DNA of 39,359 nt from Bacteroides sp. (lineage in GTDB: Bacteria; Bacteroidota; Bacteroidia; Bacteroidales; Bacteroidaceae), in NCBI GenBank assembly GCA_015060735.1, contig SUXX01000019.1:1-39359 (forward strand), written 5' to 3'. The notes beneath the pieces were generated by a model that was given only the letters and a program-made list of their open reading frames with translations, had not been told where the DNA came from and searched no databases. Each line of letters starts with the position of its first letter. Positions within the stretch are counted from its first letter, which is position 1. Shown in pieces: positions 8,148-17,153 of the stretch. Both the position numbers and the translations under genes were made by a program.

Positions 8148-10271
8148 TTAATCCAATATCATTGTCATACTTATACGTTTTCTTCCCATGTCTACATTCA
8201 ATACCTTGACTTGTACATGTTGGTGAATGCTGACTATGGTTGTTGGGTCGCTTACAAACTCACGACTGAGTTGGGAGACATGTACCAAACCATTTTCCTT
8301 GATGCCTACATCCACGAAACAACCGAAGTTGGTGATGTTGGTCACAATACCGGGTAGAATCATTCCTTCCTTCAGGTCGTCTATTGTCTTTACGTTTTTA
8401 TCAAATTCGAATACCTTGATGGCTTGTCGTGGGTCACGGCCAGGCTTTTCTAGTTCCATCATGATGTCGGTCAGGGTAGGAAGGCCGATTTTGTCCGTTA
8501 CATATCGCTTGATGTCTATTTTGTTTCGAAGTTCTTTGTTCTTTATCAATTCTTCTACCGTACATTTCATGTCTTTGGCAATATGTTCCACCACGGCATA
8601 GCTTTCAGGATGCACGGCCGAGTTGTCCAATGGATTCTTGGCACCGGGAATGCGGAGGAAGCCTGCACATTGCTCAAAAGCCTTGGCTCCCATTCGAGGC
8701 ACCTTCATCAGTTCCTTACGAGAAGCAAAAGCACCGTTTTCGGCTCGATAGTCCACGATGTTTTGGGCAAGGGCAGGGCCTAAACCGGATACATAGGTCA
8801 GCAAATGTCGGCTAGCTGTATTCAGATTCACACCTACCGAGTTTACGCAACTTTCCACGGTCATGTCCAATGATTTTTTCAGAGCCGTTTGGTCTACATC
8901 GTGTTGGTATTGTCCCACACCGATGCTTTTGGCTTCAATCTTCACAAGTTCGGCCAAAGGGTCCATCAGTCGGCGACCAATGGAAACGGCTCCTCGAACG
9001 GTTACGTCATAATCCGGGAATTCCTCGCGAGCAATCTTCGAGGCCGAATAGATGGAAGCCCCGTCTTCACTCACCACAAACACCTGTAACTTTCGGTCGT
9101 ATCGTTGGCCGGTGACGAATGCTTCAGTTTCGCGGCTGGCGGTGCCATTGCCGATGGCGATGGCCTCAATCTGATATTGTTCTACTAGCTTCGTGAGCTT
9201 GCGGCTGGATAAAGCATGCTCGCTTTTGGGTGGGTGTGGATAGATGGTTTCGTTGTGCAGAAGATTCCCTTGAGCATCCAGACAAACCACTTTGCAACCG
9301 GTACGATACCCCGGGTCTATACCCATCACCCGTTTCTGACCTAATGGGGGAGCCAGTAGCAATTGGCGGAGGTTACCGGCAAATACACGGATGGCTTCTT
9401 CATCGGCTTTTTCCTTGCTGAGGGTAGCAAACTCGGTTTCGATGCTTGGTTTCAAGAGGCGTTTATAAGCATCTTTGACTGCCTCTTTCACTTGTTGGCT
9501 ACATTCGTTGTTCCCTCGCACGTAGTTTCTTTCTAACCGTTCGGCACATTCTTCATCGTTGGGCGAGATATTTACTTTCAAGAGTCCTTCAGCTTCTCCT
9601 CGGCGGATAGCCAGTAGCCGGTGTGAGGTGCATCGTTTCAAAGGTTCGCTGAAATCGAAATAATCCTTGTATTTAGCGGCCTCTTCCTCTTTCCCTTTCA
9701 CTACTTTTGCGGTGATGATGGCTTGGCGAGAGAAGAGGTTTCTGATTTGGTTTCGCGAACGCTCATCCTCGCTTACTTGTTCGGCAATGATATCGCGAGC
9801 ACCTTTCAAGGCGTCTTCTTCATCTTTTACTTCGCCTTTGATAAAAGTACGTACGCGAGCGGATAAATTATTTTCGCGTTGGCTCATTAAGATAATAGCC
9901 AATGCCTCCAATCCCTTTTGTCGGGCTACCTCAGCACGAGTCTTTCGCTTGGGTTTGTAGGGTAGGTAGATATCTTCCAGTTCAGTAGCATCCCAACATG
10001 CCTCGATACGTTTTTTCAGGTCAGTCGTAAGTTTCCCCTGTTCTTCGATGGTCTTAAGGATGGTTTCCTTTCGTTTGGCTATATCGGTCAGCTTGTCATA
10101 TCGTTCCTTGATGGCTCCGATTTGTACCTCGTCCAATCCGCCCGTTGCCTCCTTGCGATAACGGCTGATGAAAGGGATGGTGGCTCCTCCATTCAGGAGT
10201 GAGAGTGTATTTTCTACTTGATGCACAGCTATCTGAAGGGCTGTGGCAATCATTCTGCTAAATATTTCCAT
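8148..10271 (-). CDS. tex: RNA-binding transcriptional accessory protein Tex (S1 domain)
   Basis: 707 residues from the ATG at 10271 (MEIFSRMIATALQ, the usual start in the group). The upstream in-frame ATG at 10295 is unlikely because a -7 box covers 10293-10300. Domain order: Tex N-terminal helical region (GATIPFISRYRKEATGGLDE), YqgF/RNase H-like fold (VMGIDPGYRTGCKV), helix-hairpin-helix region (YVSGLGPALAQNIVDYR), and a C-terminal S1 RNA-binding domain (GIVTNITNFGCFVDVG to RKRISMTM). It is a cytoplasmic nucleic-acid-binding factor implicated in transcription. It is first in an operon with nudC. Confidence 0.96.
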   Translation of the reverse strand: MEIFSRMIATALQIAVHQVENTLSLLNGGATIPFISRYRKEATGGLDEVQIGAIKERYDKLTDIAKRKETILKTIEEQGKLTTDLKKRIEACWDATELEDIYLPYKPKRKTRAEVARQKGLEALAIILMSQRENNLSARVRTFIKGEVKDEEDALKGARDIIAEQVSEDERSRNQIRNLFSRQAIITAKVVKGKEEEAAKYKDYFDFSEPLKRCTSHRLLAIRRGEAEGLLKVNISPNDEECAERLERNYVRGNNECSQQVKEAVKDAYKRLLKPSIETEFATLSKEKADEEAIRVFAGNLRQLLLAPPLGQKRVMGIDPGYRTGCKVVCLDAQGNLLHNETIYPHPPKSEHALSSRKLTKLVEQYQIEAIAIGNGTASRETEAFVTGQRYDRKLQVFVVSEDGASIYSASKIAREEFPDYDVTVRGAVSIGRRLMDPLAELVKIEAKSIGVGQYQHDVDQTALKKSLDMTVESCVNSVGVNLNTASRHLLTYVSGLGPALAQNIVDYRAENGAFASRKELMKVPRMGAKAFEQCAGFLRIPGAKNPLDNSAVHPESYAVVEHIAKDMKCTVEELIKNKELRNKIDIKRYVTDKIGLPTLTDIMMELEKPGRDPRQAIKVFEFDKNVKTIDDLKEGMILPGIVTNITNFGCFVDVGIKENGLVHVSQLSREFVSDPTTIVSIHQHVQVKVLNVDMGRKRISMTMILD

Positions 10272-10292
10272 TTTTATGCGTATTTCTATCGG

Positions 10293-10300
10293 CAAAGTTA
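10293..10300 (-). promoter_or_regulatory. -7 box (TAACTTTG) of tex-nudC
   Basis: CAAAGTTA on the plus strand is a perfect TAnnTTTG on minus. It lies 21 bp upstream of ATG 10271 and overlaps the longer alternative start, which argues for the shorter protein. Confidence 0.6.
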
Positions 10301-10350
10301 CAGAAATCGTTTAATTTTACGGCATTAAAACATTAAATATCGAAAAACAG

Positions 10351-11109
10351 ATGAATAAGATTGTATTGATAACCGGTGCGTCTAGCGGAATAGGCGAAGG
10401 ATGTGCCCGTAAGTTCGCATCAGAAGGTGCAAAGTTGATTTTGAATTCGCGAAGTGCGGATAAGTTAGAGGCTTTGGCTCAAGACTTGAAAGAAAAGTTT
10501 GGTACACAAAGTTATGTTTTGCCCTTTGATGTACGTAACCGCAAAGATGCTTCGGCTGCTTTGGCTTCTTTGCCGGCAGAGTGGCAAGCTATCGACATCT
10601 TGATAAACAATGCCGGTTTGGTCATTGGGATGGACAAAGAACATGAAGGTGATTTGGATGAGTGGGATATTGTGATTGATACCAACATCAAGTCACTTTT
10701 GGCCATGACCCGGATGGTAGTGCCTGGTATGGTAGAACGCGGTCGAGGTCACATCATCAATATCGGCTCCATTGCCGGTGACGCTGCTTATCCGGGTGGA
10801 AGCGTGTATTGTGCCACCAAGGCTGCGGTGAAGGCCCTTTCGGATGGTCTCCGTATCGACTTGGTAGATACCCCACTTCGTGTCACCAATATCAAACCAG
10901 GTATGGTGGAAACCAACTTCTCCGTCATCCGTTTCCGGGGCGACAAGGATAAGGCCGACAATGTATATAAAGGTATCCGTCCATTGACAGGCGAGGATAT
11001 TGCCGAAGTGGTTTATTTTGCTGCATCTGCACCCGAGTATATGCAGGTAGCCGAAGTCCTGGTGATGCCAACCAATCAGGCAACCGGTACGATTGCTTAT
11101 AAGAAATAA
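10351..11109 (+). CDS. SDR family NAD(P)-dependent oxidoreductase (YdfG-like)
   Basis: 252 residues, classical short-chain dehydrogenase length. The cofactor motif TGASSGIGEG is at residues 8-17, NNAG at 86-89, and the catalytic triad at Ser140, Tyr153 and Lys157 (YCATK). The C-terminal PGMVETNFSVIRFRGD resembles YdfG-type 3-hydroxy acid (serine/L-allo-threonine) dehydrogenases, so that is the best guess, but the substrate is not proven. The protein is cytoplasmic with no signal. It is monocistronic, divergent from tex, and followed by a hairpin terminator and a long gene-free region. Confidence 0.88.
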   Translation: MNKIVLITGASSGIGEGCARKFASEGAKLILNSRSADKLEALAQDLKEKFGTQSYVLPFDVRNRKDASAALASLPAEWQAIDILINNAGLVIGMDKEHEGDLDEWDIVIDTNIKSLLAMTRMVVPGMVERGRGHIINIGSIAGDAAYPGGSVYCATKAAVKALSDGLRIDLVDTPLRVTNIKPGMVETNFSVIRFRGDKDKADNVYKGIRPLTGEDIAEVVYFAASAPEYMQVAEVLVMPTNQATGTIAYKK

Positions 11110-11143
11110 TATTATTCTTCCGGCAAATAAGCATTATACCAAC

Positions 11144-11185
11144 AATTACGCCACTAAGCAGCTTATTCTGCAAGGTGGCGTAATT
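11144..11185 (+). terminator. Probable terminator of the SDR gene
   Basis: AATTACGCCAC (11144-11154) pairs with GTGGCGTAATT (11175-11185), with an inner GCAG/CTGC pairing. The T-run after it is weak (ACCTTTATTT). Confidence 0.55.
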
Positions 11186-11640
11186 ACCTTTATTTGACTC
11201 AATCCAAATTTTCAAGCATCAAGAAGTTTCTCAGATGCAAATAATGCTGTCTGACTAATATTCCCATATCGTTCGTAATTGATAACACCTGCAAGGAAAG
11301 TTGTTTTATCGATTATAAACGATAAAAAATAGAGAATAATTCATTTTGTCTTTTAGAATCGATAAAATTGCATTGGCCGGTTAATAAGTGCCGCTTTATA
11401 TATGAAATAGCCCGGCATGCATAATGAAACGCCGGGCTTGTATCTCGTAGAAAATTCGAATTGGTAGTAAAATATTCCTTTATTTTAGGAATGAGTATTT
11501 CTCTTGTTGATGCATTCATATTATTGCCATTTTTATAAATGCATATAAATTACTATTCAACACAATGGAAAAAACTTTTTATTAAGCAGTTAGAAACTTT
11601 TTAGGATGCAGAAGAAAAATTAAACGAATGAAGAAGAAAA

Positions 11641-11728
11641 AGTTAATCAAAAGTTTTGATTCGTCAATCATAACTTTTGATTCGCCAATCATAACTTGTG
11701 ATTTGTGAATCGCAAGTTATGATTAACT
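11641..11728. repeat. 21-bp tandem repeat framed by an inverted repeat
   Basis: Two 21-bp units (11654-11674 and 11675-11695) abut exactly and differ at one base (T or C at unit position 11). A degenerate third unit at 11696-11716 matches at 15 of 21 positions. The block is framed by AGTTAATCA (11641-11649) and TGATTAACT (11720-11728), and AATCATAACTTG (11687-11698) pairs with CAAGTTATGATT (11713-11724). Confidence 0.8.
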
Positions 11729-11990
11729 TTCTTATGCTGAAGAATCGGGAAAGTTATCTTCAACTATTCGATTTTTATACTAGACAAAAGCAGTTTTTAT
11801 CCGCCTGTCTTCTTGCTGAATTGGAGCATGTTGAGATTCTGAATCAAAAAGAGGTATAGAAATATGGCTGAACTCAACTTGAAGGCAACATAAAGGGTGC
11901 CTTCATCGTAATTCTCACGGAATCAAATAGTTTGAAGGCTGAAGGCACTTTTAAGTATAAACTTATAGTAGGGGGTGGATGAAAAAGTAC

Positions 11991-11998
11991 TATCTTTG
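11991..11998 (+). promoter_or_regulatory. -7 box (TATCTTTG) of the YbjQ-family gene
   Basis: A perfect TAnnTTTG, 29 bp before the ATG at 12028. No clear -33 TTG. Confidence 0.6.
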
Positions 11999-12027
11999 CA
12001 ACTATATTAACCTTTAATAGAAATAAT

Positions 12028-12348
12028 ATGCTGACAACAACGACTCCCAATATTGAGGGGAAAAGAATTATTAAGTATTTTGGAATCGTATCGGGTGAAA
12101 CGATTATTGGTGCAAACTTGTTCCGCGACCTTTTTGCCAGTGTGCGTGATATCGTTGGTGGTCGTTCTTCGTCTTACGAAGAAGTGCTTCGCGAAGCCAA
12201 GAATACGGCTCTGCGTGAAATGGAGGAGAATGCGATGAGGCTGGGAGCCAATGCTGTGGTAGGTGTGGACTTGGACTTTGAGACGGTGGGAGGAAACAGC
12301 AGCATGCTGATGGTAACGGCTAGCGGCACAGCGGTGTTTGTAGAATAA
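12028..12348 (+). CDS. YbjQ family (UPF0145) protein
   Basis: 106 residues, the normal length for UPF0145. Typical segments are visible: [20 protein letters not shown], then [34 protein letters not shown] and the C-terminal [14 protein letters not shown]. These small cytoplasmic proteins form pentameric rings and are sometimes called heavy-metal-binding domain proteins, but the role is unknown. It is monocistronic, with its own -7 box and a bidirectional terminator shared with the decarboxylase operon. Confidence 0.9.
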   Translation: MLTTTTPNIEGKRIIKYFGIVSGETIIGANLFRDLFASVRDIVGGRSSSYEEVLREAKNTALREMEENAMRLGANAVVGVDLDFETVGGNSSMLMVTASGTAVFVE

Positions 12349-12378
12349 AAAAGGTGTTTCAGTCGAAACACCTTTTTT
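12347..12378. terminator. Bidirectional terminator, YbjQ gene / decarboxylase operon
   Basis: Perfect 14-bp inverted repeat AAAAAAGGTGTTTC (12347-12360) and GAAACACCTTTTTT (12365-12378), with a 4-nt loop and T6 on both strands. Confidence 0.9.
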
Positions 12379-12398
12379 ATATTTATCATGTAAGAAGA

Positions 12399-13559
12399 TT
12401 ACATCAAGAATCCGAGCAAGATACCGGCAGCTACAGCTGAACCGATTACACCGGCTACGTTCGGACCCATAGCGTGCATCAACAGATAGTTGGTTGGGTC
12501 GTATTCCAAACCGACTGTCTGAGAGATACGGGCAGCATCGGGTACAGCAGATACACCAGCGTTACCAATCAATGGATTAATCTTCTTGCTCTTCGGAAGG
12601 ATGAGGTTGAACAACTTCACGAAGAGTACACCAGAAGTTGTGGCGATGATGAATGACAATGCACCGAGACCGAAGATCAATACTGAGTCGAATGTCAAGA
12701 ACTCAGAAGCTTGAGTAGATGCACCTACAGTCAAACCGAGGAGGATAGTAATCGTGTCGATCAGCGGACCACGGGCTGTTTCAGCCAAACGACGGGTTAC
12801 ACCACTTTCCTTCAACAAGTTACCGAAGAACAGCATACCGAGCAATGGCAAACCTGAAGGTACGAGGAAGCAAGTGAGCAACAAGCCGATAATCGGGAAC
12901 ATCACCTTTTCAGTATGCGATACCGCACGAGGAGGCTGCATACGCATCACGCGTTCTTTCTTGGTAGTCAAGAGACGCATGATAGGTGGCTGGATAACCG
13001 GTACCAAGGCCATGTAGGAGTAGGCCGATACCGCAATGGCTCCCATCAAGTTAGGTGCGAGCTTCGAAGAAAGGAAGATGGCTGTCGGGCCGTCTGCACC
13101 ACCGATGATACCGATAGCACCGGCTTGCATCGGGTCGAAACCGAGGGCCAAGGCAATCATGTAAGCACCGAAGATACCAAACTGGGCAGCAGCACCCACG
13201 AGCATCAACTTAGGATTCGAAATCAAGGCCGAGAAGTCGGTCATGGCACCGATGCCCAGGAAGATGAGTGGCGGATACCATCCGGAGGTTACCCCTTGAT
13301 AGAGGATATTCAATACAGAGCCTTCTTCATAGATGCCGACCTTGAGGCCTGCTTCCATGTTGAAAGGGATGTTACCAATGAGCATACCGAAACCGATAGG
13401 AATCAGCAACATCGGTTCAAACTCCTTGGCTACGGCCAAGTAGATGAACACCAAGCCCACAAGGATCATAATGATGTGTCCTGCCGTTGCATTGGCAAAA
13501 CCCGTATATGTCCAGAAGTCGGCCAGGTTTTTTCCGATAAAATCTATAAATTCTCCCAT
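12399..13559 (-). CDS. mmdB: Sodium-translocating decarboxylase beta subunit (methylmalonyl-CoA decarboxylase)
   Basis: 386 residues and many membrane helices. It is the integral-membrane subunit of the Na+-pumping decarboxylase family (OadB/MmdB/GcdB), which decarboxylates carboxybiotin and exports Na+. Conserved stretches are visible: FEPMLLIPIGFGMLIGN, GIIGGADGPTAIFLSSKL (with the Asp of the ion pathway) and GNAGVSAVPDAARISQ. It is last in the operon, 2 bp after the biotin carrier gene. Methylmalonyl-CoA as substrate is inferred from the neighbours (MmdA and epimerase). The operon ends in the terminator at 12347-12378. Confidence 0.93.
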   Translation of the reverse strand: MGEFIDFIGKNLADFWTYTGFANATAGHIIMILVGLVFIYLAVAKEFEPMLLIPIGFGMLIGNIPFNMEAGLKVGIYEEGSVLNILYQGVTSGWYPPLIFLGIGAMTDFSALISNPKLMLVGAAAQFGIFGAYMIALALGFDPMQAGAIGIIGGADGPTAIFLSSKLAPNLMGAIAVSAYSYMALVPVIQPPIMRLLTTKKERVMRMQPPRAVSHTEKVMFPIIGLLLTCFLVPSGLPLLGMLFFGNLLKESGVTRRLAETARGPLIDTITILLGLTVGASTQASEFLTFDSVLIFGLGALSFIIATTSGVLFVKLFNLILPKSKKINPLIGNAGVSAVPDAARISQTVGLEYDPTNYLLMHAMGPNVAGVIGSAVAAGILLGFLM

Positions 13560-13561
13560 AC

Positions 13562-13975
13562 TTATTCAATGATTACGAGGTCAGTACCTTCCAATACAGA
13601 TTCTCCTTTGCTTACCTTGATGGAAGTTACCTTTCCGTCGCGGTCGGCATTGATGCTGTTTTCCATCTTCATGGCTTCGAGGATGATGATGGTTTGTCCC
13701 TTCTTCACTTCGTCGCCTTCCTTCACCTTGATGTCGAGGATAACACCCGGCAGTGGTGACTTCACACCGCTCTTGGATGCAGCCGGTTTTGGTTTAGAGG
13801 CAGCCGGGGCAGCAGCCGGACGCGGACGTGCTACGGCTACAGCTTGCTTAGGTTTCTTTTCCATTTCCACGGTGTAGTGGGTGCCGTTCACCTCTACATG
13901 GGCCATGTTGTCTTCGATGTCTCCAATGACTACGTTGTACAGATTGCCATTGATTTTATATTTATATTCTTTCAT
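13562..13975 (-). CDS. mmdC: Biotin carrier subunit of methylmalonyl-CoA decarboxylase
   Basis: 137 residues. The N-terminal part (1-40) is a small beta domain, then an Ala/Pro/Lys-rich flexible linker (about 42-70), then the biotinyl domain with EAMKMEN, in which Lys103 is the biotinylation site. It carries the carboxyl group from MmdA to MmdB. The layout matches the gamma subunit of Na+-translocating decarboxylases. It lies 27 bp after the delta-like subunit gene and 2 bp before mmdB. Confidence 0.93.
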   Translation of the reverse strand: MKEYKYKINGNLYNVVIGDIEDNMAHVEVNGTHYTVEMEKKPKQAVAVARPRPAAAPAASKPKPAASKSGVKSPLPGVILDIKVKEGDEVKKGQTIIILEAMKMENSINADRDGKVTSIKVSKGESVLEGTDLVIIE

Positions 13976-14002
13976 GTTCTTATTTTATTTAAAGGTGATT
14001 GA

Positions 14003-14929
14003 TTATTTCTTCGGAGTTTCACGCAAAGTATAAATCTTCGAACTCCATGGTGAGTAGCTGCGTTTTACACGGGTAATGGTAAGAACGGTGTCTTCCACAT
14101 CGTGCAAGTCCTGATGCTCGTGCATAGCCAATGTGATGGCTGCAATCACTTCGCCCGGAGCTTCGCCCAACTTCTTTTCCTTGGCTTCGCCGATGCTGGT
14201 TACATCCTTCGCTTCCATTGCGTTGCGGCGACGGAGGCTGATGGCGATTCTACCGATGCCACGGAAACAGATGTACAACAGGAGGAGACCGGTGAATACT
14301 ACGCCCATGGCTGTAATGGACATACCGATACCTGAACTGTCGTGGTTCTGGAATTTTTCCATCTTGGCATTGCCTTCCAAAGTCTTGTTGTTGGTGCTTG
14401 GGGTCACATAGTTATTGGCACTTGCACCCTTCACTTCCCATTCGTCGGCAGCATCGCTTACGCGGGCATACGATTGGTCGGCTTTCAATGCACCGGCCGG
14501 GATAGTTACTTCGTCAACCAGCTTCTTGCCTGAATCGAAGAGACCTATCCATGTAGCAGTGGCTCCATTCATCACGAAGTTAGTATGGAAAGTACCACGG
14601 TTAGGTTGTCCGTCGGCCCAGAAAAGTGCGTGCTGACGTGGCTTCACAGAAGTTAATACGTCACCTTTCGGGATAAAATAAGTGGCAGTGTCGCCCGGTT
14701 GGTTGCTCATTTTTAGCAAGTAGCCGGCGAGGTCTGCACTAGTGTATGATTTGTTGAATACTTCAATCCAGGCACTGTGAACTCCGTAGTCGTCTTGAAA
14801 ATTGTTCTCATTTTCAATCAGCACTTCGTTCAATACCAGCTTGGAGGGGTTTGCTTCCTTTTTTCCACAAGAAGTCAATCCCAGCATCACGGCCAAAGAC
14901 AGAAGGATTCCGAATTTAATGTTATTCAT
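14003..14929 (-). CDS. OadG-family subunit fused to an exported lamin-tail-like domain
   Basis: 308 residues, far longer than ordinary OadG/MmdD subunits (about 80-120). Order: lipoprotein-type signal (residues 1-21, LGLTSC with Cys21); an extracytoplasmic domain of about 150 residues resembling the lamin tail domain (LVLNEVLIENENN, AWIEVFNK, DLAGYLLKM); a transmembrane helix at about 201-222; and a cytoplasmic tail with OadG features (VIAAITLAMHEH, ending TLRETPKK). OadG anchors and assembles the decarboxylase complex. Position in the operon between mmdA and the biotin carrier supports the delta role. The outside domain could bind the cell wall or another protein; that is inference. Confidence 0.85.
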   Translation of the reverse strand: MNNIKFGILLSLAVMLGLTSCGKKEANPSKLVLNEVLIENENNFQDDYGVHSAWIEVFNKSYTSADLAGYLLKMSNQPGDTATYFIPKGDVLTSVKPRQHALFWADGQPNRGTFHTNFVMNGATATWIGLFDSGKKLVDEVTIPAGALKADQSYARVSDAADEWEVKGASANNYVTPSTNNKTLEGNAKMEKFQNHDSSGIGMSITAMGVVFTGLLLLYICFRGIGRIAISLRRRNAMEAKDVTSIGEAKEKKLGEAPGEVIAAITLAMHEHQDLHDVEDTVLTITRVKRSYSPWSSKIYTLRETPKK

Positions 14930-14952
14930 AATCGATTTTGTTTTTAGTGTGA

Positions 14953-16506
14953 TTACAAAGGAATGTTACCATGCTTCTTGGCAGGGTTAGTCAACTTCTT
15001 GGTTTGCAACTGTTGCAATGCACGGATAACGCGGAATCGAGTGTTACGCGGTTCGATTACATCGTCGATATAGCCATACTTCGCAGCATTGTAAGGATTA
15101 GCAAACAACTTGGTGTATTCAGCTTCTTTTTCAGCCAAGAACTTAGCTGGATCGGCTTGTTCCTTAGCTTCGCGAGCGTACAATACTTCAACAGCACCTG
15201 CACCACCCATTACGGCGATTTCGGCAGTTGGCCATGCGTAGTTCATGTCGCCACGGAGTTGCTTACAGCTCATCACGATGTGAGAACCACCATAAGACTT
15301 ACGCAATGTTACAGTTACCTTTGGCACGGTAGCTTCGCCGTAAGCGTAAAGCAACTTGGCACCGTGGAGGATGACTGCATTGTATTCCTGACCTGTACCT
15401 GGGAGGAAGCCCGGTACGTCTACCAATGTTACGAGAGGAATGTTGAAGGCGTCGCAGAAACGAACGAAACGGGCACCCTTACGAGAAGCGTTGCAGTCCA
15501 ATACACCGGCCAAGAACTTAGGCTGGTTGGCTACGATACCTACTGACTGGCCATTGAAGCGAGCAAAACCTACGATGATGTTCTTAGCGTAGTCTTTCTG
15601 AACTTCGAGGAATTCGCCATTGTCCACGATGGCACCGATTACTTCGTACATGTCGTATGGTTGGTTCGGGCTATCCGGGATAATTTCGTTCAAAGAGTCT
15701 TCCAAACGGTCGATTGGGTCGGTGCAATCCAAATATGGAGCTTCTTCCAAGTTGTTTTGAGGGATGTAGCTCAACAACTGGCGGATGAGTGTCAAGGCTT
15801 CTTCTTCAGTTTGAGCGGTGAAGTGAGTTACGCCCGACTTGGTTGAGTGTACGCTTGCACCACCGAGTTCTTCTTGAGTTACGTCTTCGCCTGTAACGGT
15901 CTTTACTACCTTCGGACCTGTCAAGAACATGTACGAAGTACCTTCCATCATCAAAGTAAAGTCGGTCAAAGCTGGTGAGTAAACCGCACCACCGGCACAA
16001 GGACCAAAGATACCTGAGATTTGTGGGATGACACCTGATGCCAAGATATTGCGTTGGAAGATTTCAGAGTAACCGGCCAAGGCGTTGATACCTTCCTGGA
16101 TACGTGCACCACCCGAGTCGTTGATACCGATACATGGAGCACCCATCTTCATGGCTTGATCCATTACCTTACAAATCTTGAGTGACATGGTTTCTGAAAG
16201 AGAACCTGCTGCTACGGTGAAGTCTTGTGCGAAGACATATACCAGGCGTCCGTCGATAGTACCGCAACCTGTTACTACACCGTCGCCAGGATAATGCTTC
16301 TTGTCCATGCCGAAATTGGTACAACGATGTTCTACGAACATGTCCATTTCTTCGAAACTACCTTCGTCCAGCAACATGGCGATACGTTCACGGGCTGTGA
16401 ATTTGCCCTTTTCGTGTTGCTTTGCAATGGCCTTTTCACCACCACCCATGCGTGCTGCTGCACGACGGTCGATAAGCTCTTTTATCTTTTCAAGTTGATT
16501 GCTCAT
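14953..16506 (-). CDS. mmdA: Methylmalonyl-CoA decarboxylase alpha subunit (carboxyltransferase)
   Basis: 517 residues with the two crotonase-like carboxyltransferase domains of the acyl-CoA carboxylase beta/MmdA family. Visible segments are [61 protein letters not shown] and the C-terminal [14 protein letters not shown]. It moves the carboxyl group of methylmalonyl-CoA to biotin, releasing propionyl-CoA. Sequence alone cannot exclude a propionyl-CoA carboxylase beta subunit, but the MmdB and OadG-type partners and the lack of a biotin carboxylase gene favour the decarboxylase. This is the succinate-to-propionate route of gut Bacteroidales. Confidence 0.93.
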   Translation of the reverse strand: MSNQLEKIKELIDRRAAARMGGGEKAIAKQHEKGKFTARERIAMLLDEGSFEEMDMFVEHRCTNFGMDKKHYPGDGVVTGCGTIDGRLVYVFAQDFTVAAGSLSETMSLKICKVMDQAMKMGAPCIGINDSGGARIQEGINALAGYSEIFQRNILASGVIPQISGIFGPCAGGAVYSPALTDFTLMMEGTSYMFLTGPKVVKTVTGEDVTQEELGGASVHSTKSGVTHFTAQTEEEALTLIRQLLSYIPQNNLEEAPYLDCTDPIDRLEDSLNEIIPDSPNQPYDMYEVIGAIVDNGEFLEVQKDYAKNIIVGFARFNGQSVGIVANQPKFLAGVLDCNASRKGARFVRFCDAFNIPLVTLVDVPGFLPGTGQEYNAVILHGAKLLYAYGEATVPKVTVTLRKSYGGSHIVMSCKQLRGDMNYAWPTAEIAVMGGAGAVEVLYAREAKEQADPAKFLAEKEAEYTKLFANPYNAAKYGYIDDVIEPRNTRFRVIRALQQLQTKKLTNPAKKHGNIPL

Positions 16507-16542
16507 ATTGATTTATGATTTATGATTAATAATTTTTTTAGG

Positions 16543-16589
16543 TGTGTCATTTTTCGCTTTCAGATTCTTCGCGATGCTCAGGATGACAC
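16543..16589. repeat. Dispersed hairpin repeat, copy A
   Basis: GTGTCAT (16544-16550) and ATGACAC (16583-16589) frame a GC-richer core ending GATGCTCAGG. It lies between mce and mmdA. The core and termini recur at 17164-17199. Confidence 0.6.
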
Positions 16590-16599
16590 GGGGGAATCT

Positions 16600-17019
16600 T
16601 TACTTATTCGGATTTTCGCAGAGTTCGGTCAATACGCCGAGAGTTGACTTCGGGTGAAGGAATGCGATGTTCAAGCCTTCAGCACCCTTGCGAGGAGCCT
16701 TGTCGATGAGGCGGATTCCGGTAGCTTCGGCTTCGGTCAAAGCAGTTGCTACGCCATCTTCTACGGCGAAAGCCAAGTGGTGCATGCCACCGTTGCCATT
16801 GTTCTTTTCGATAAACTTGGCGATGGTGCTTTCCGGGCTTGTCGGCTCAAGGAGTTCGATTTTTACGTCGCCTACTTTCAAGAAGGCAGTTCTTACTTTC
16901 TGATCTTCTACGGTTTCAATGTTGTAGCACTTCAGGCCCAACACGTTTTCGTAATAAGGGAGAGCTTCTTCGATGCTCTTCACAGCGATACCAAGATGTT
17001 CGATGTGTGAGATTTTCAT
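16600..17019 (-). CDS. mce: Methylmalonyl-CoA epimerase
   Basis: 139 residues, the usual length. It interconverts (R)- and (S)-methylmalonyl-CoA, linking methylmalonyl-CoA mutase to the decarboxylase. The glyoxalase/VOC fold is visible: IEHLGIAVKSIEEALPYYEN with the first metal His, MHHLAFAVED with the second, VKIELLEPT, and LTELCE carrying the C-terminal Glu. It is first in the five-gene decarboxylase operon. No perfect -7 box was found upstream; imperfect candidates are CAAAGAAA (17073-17080) and CAAATTCA (17082-17089) on the plus strand. Hairpin repeats lie on both sides of the gene. Confidence 0.95.
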   Translation of the reverse strand: MKISHIEHLGIAVKSIEEALPYYENVLGLKCYNIETVEDQKVRTAFLKVGDVKIELLEPTSPESTIAKFIEKNNGNGGMHHLAFAVEDGVATALTEAEATGIRLIDKAPRKGAEGLNIAFLHPKSTLGVLTELCENPNK

Positions 17020-17153
17020 AATAGTATAATTTAAAAAGTTCCTTTAATGTTAGTTTTTTCTTAATTAAGGTACAAAGAAAACAAATTCAAATAAAATAAA
17101 GAAATATTTCTTCAATTATCTTTTTGTTTTATGAAAGATTTGAAGACGTTTAA

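Larger units (their letters stand above)
11110..12027. other. 918-bp gene-free region with hairpins and repeats
   Basis: No convincing gene is seen here on either strand. It contains the SDR terminator, a hairpin TTTTATCG/CGATAAAA (11304-11311, 11320-11327), a GC-rich hairpin AGCCCGGC/GCCGGGCT (11409-11416, 11431-11438), the 21-bp tandem repeat at 11641-11728, and a GAAGGCA/TGCCTTC hairpin (11881-11887, 11898-11904). It ends with the promoter of the YbjQ-family gene. A 41-residue open tail without a start codon (minus, 11797-11922) might be a gene remnant. The region may hold an untranslated RNA or decayed mobile DNA; nothing proves either. Confidence 0.6.

Noticed and set aside
11313-11519. 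68-residue minus-strand frame in the gene-free region
   Set aside because: No promoter box, no recognisable domain, and it spans two hairpins; probably chance.
11641-11728. CRISPR-like array
   Set aside because: The 21-bp units abut directly with no spacers, only two to three copies exist, and there are no cas genes.
12915-13877. 320-residue plus-strand frame opposite mmdB/mmdC
   Set aside because: Shadow of two well-recognised genes on the other strand; no family features.
14971-15546. 191-residue plus-strand frame opposite mmdA
   Set aside because: Antisense shadow of a strongly conserved carboxyltransferase gene.
14953-16506. Propionyl-CoA carboxylase beta subunit instead of decarboxylase alpha
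   Set aside because: The operon has the Na+-pump beta and OadG-type subunits and an epimerase but no biotin carboxylase, so decarboxylation is the better reading.
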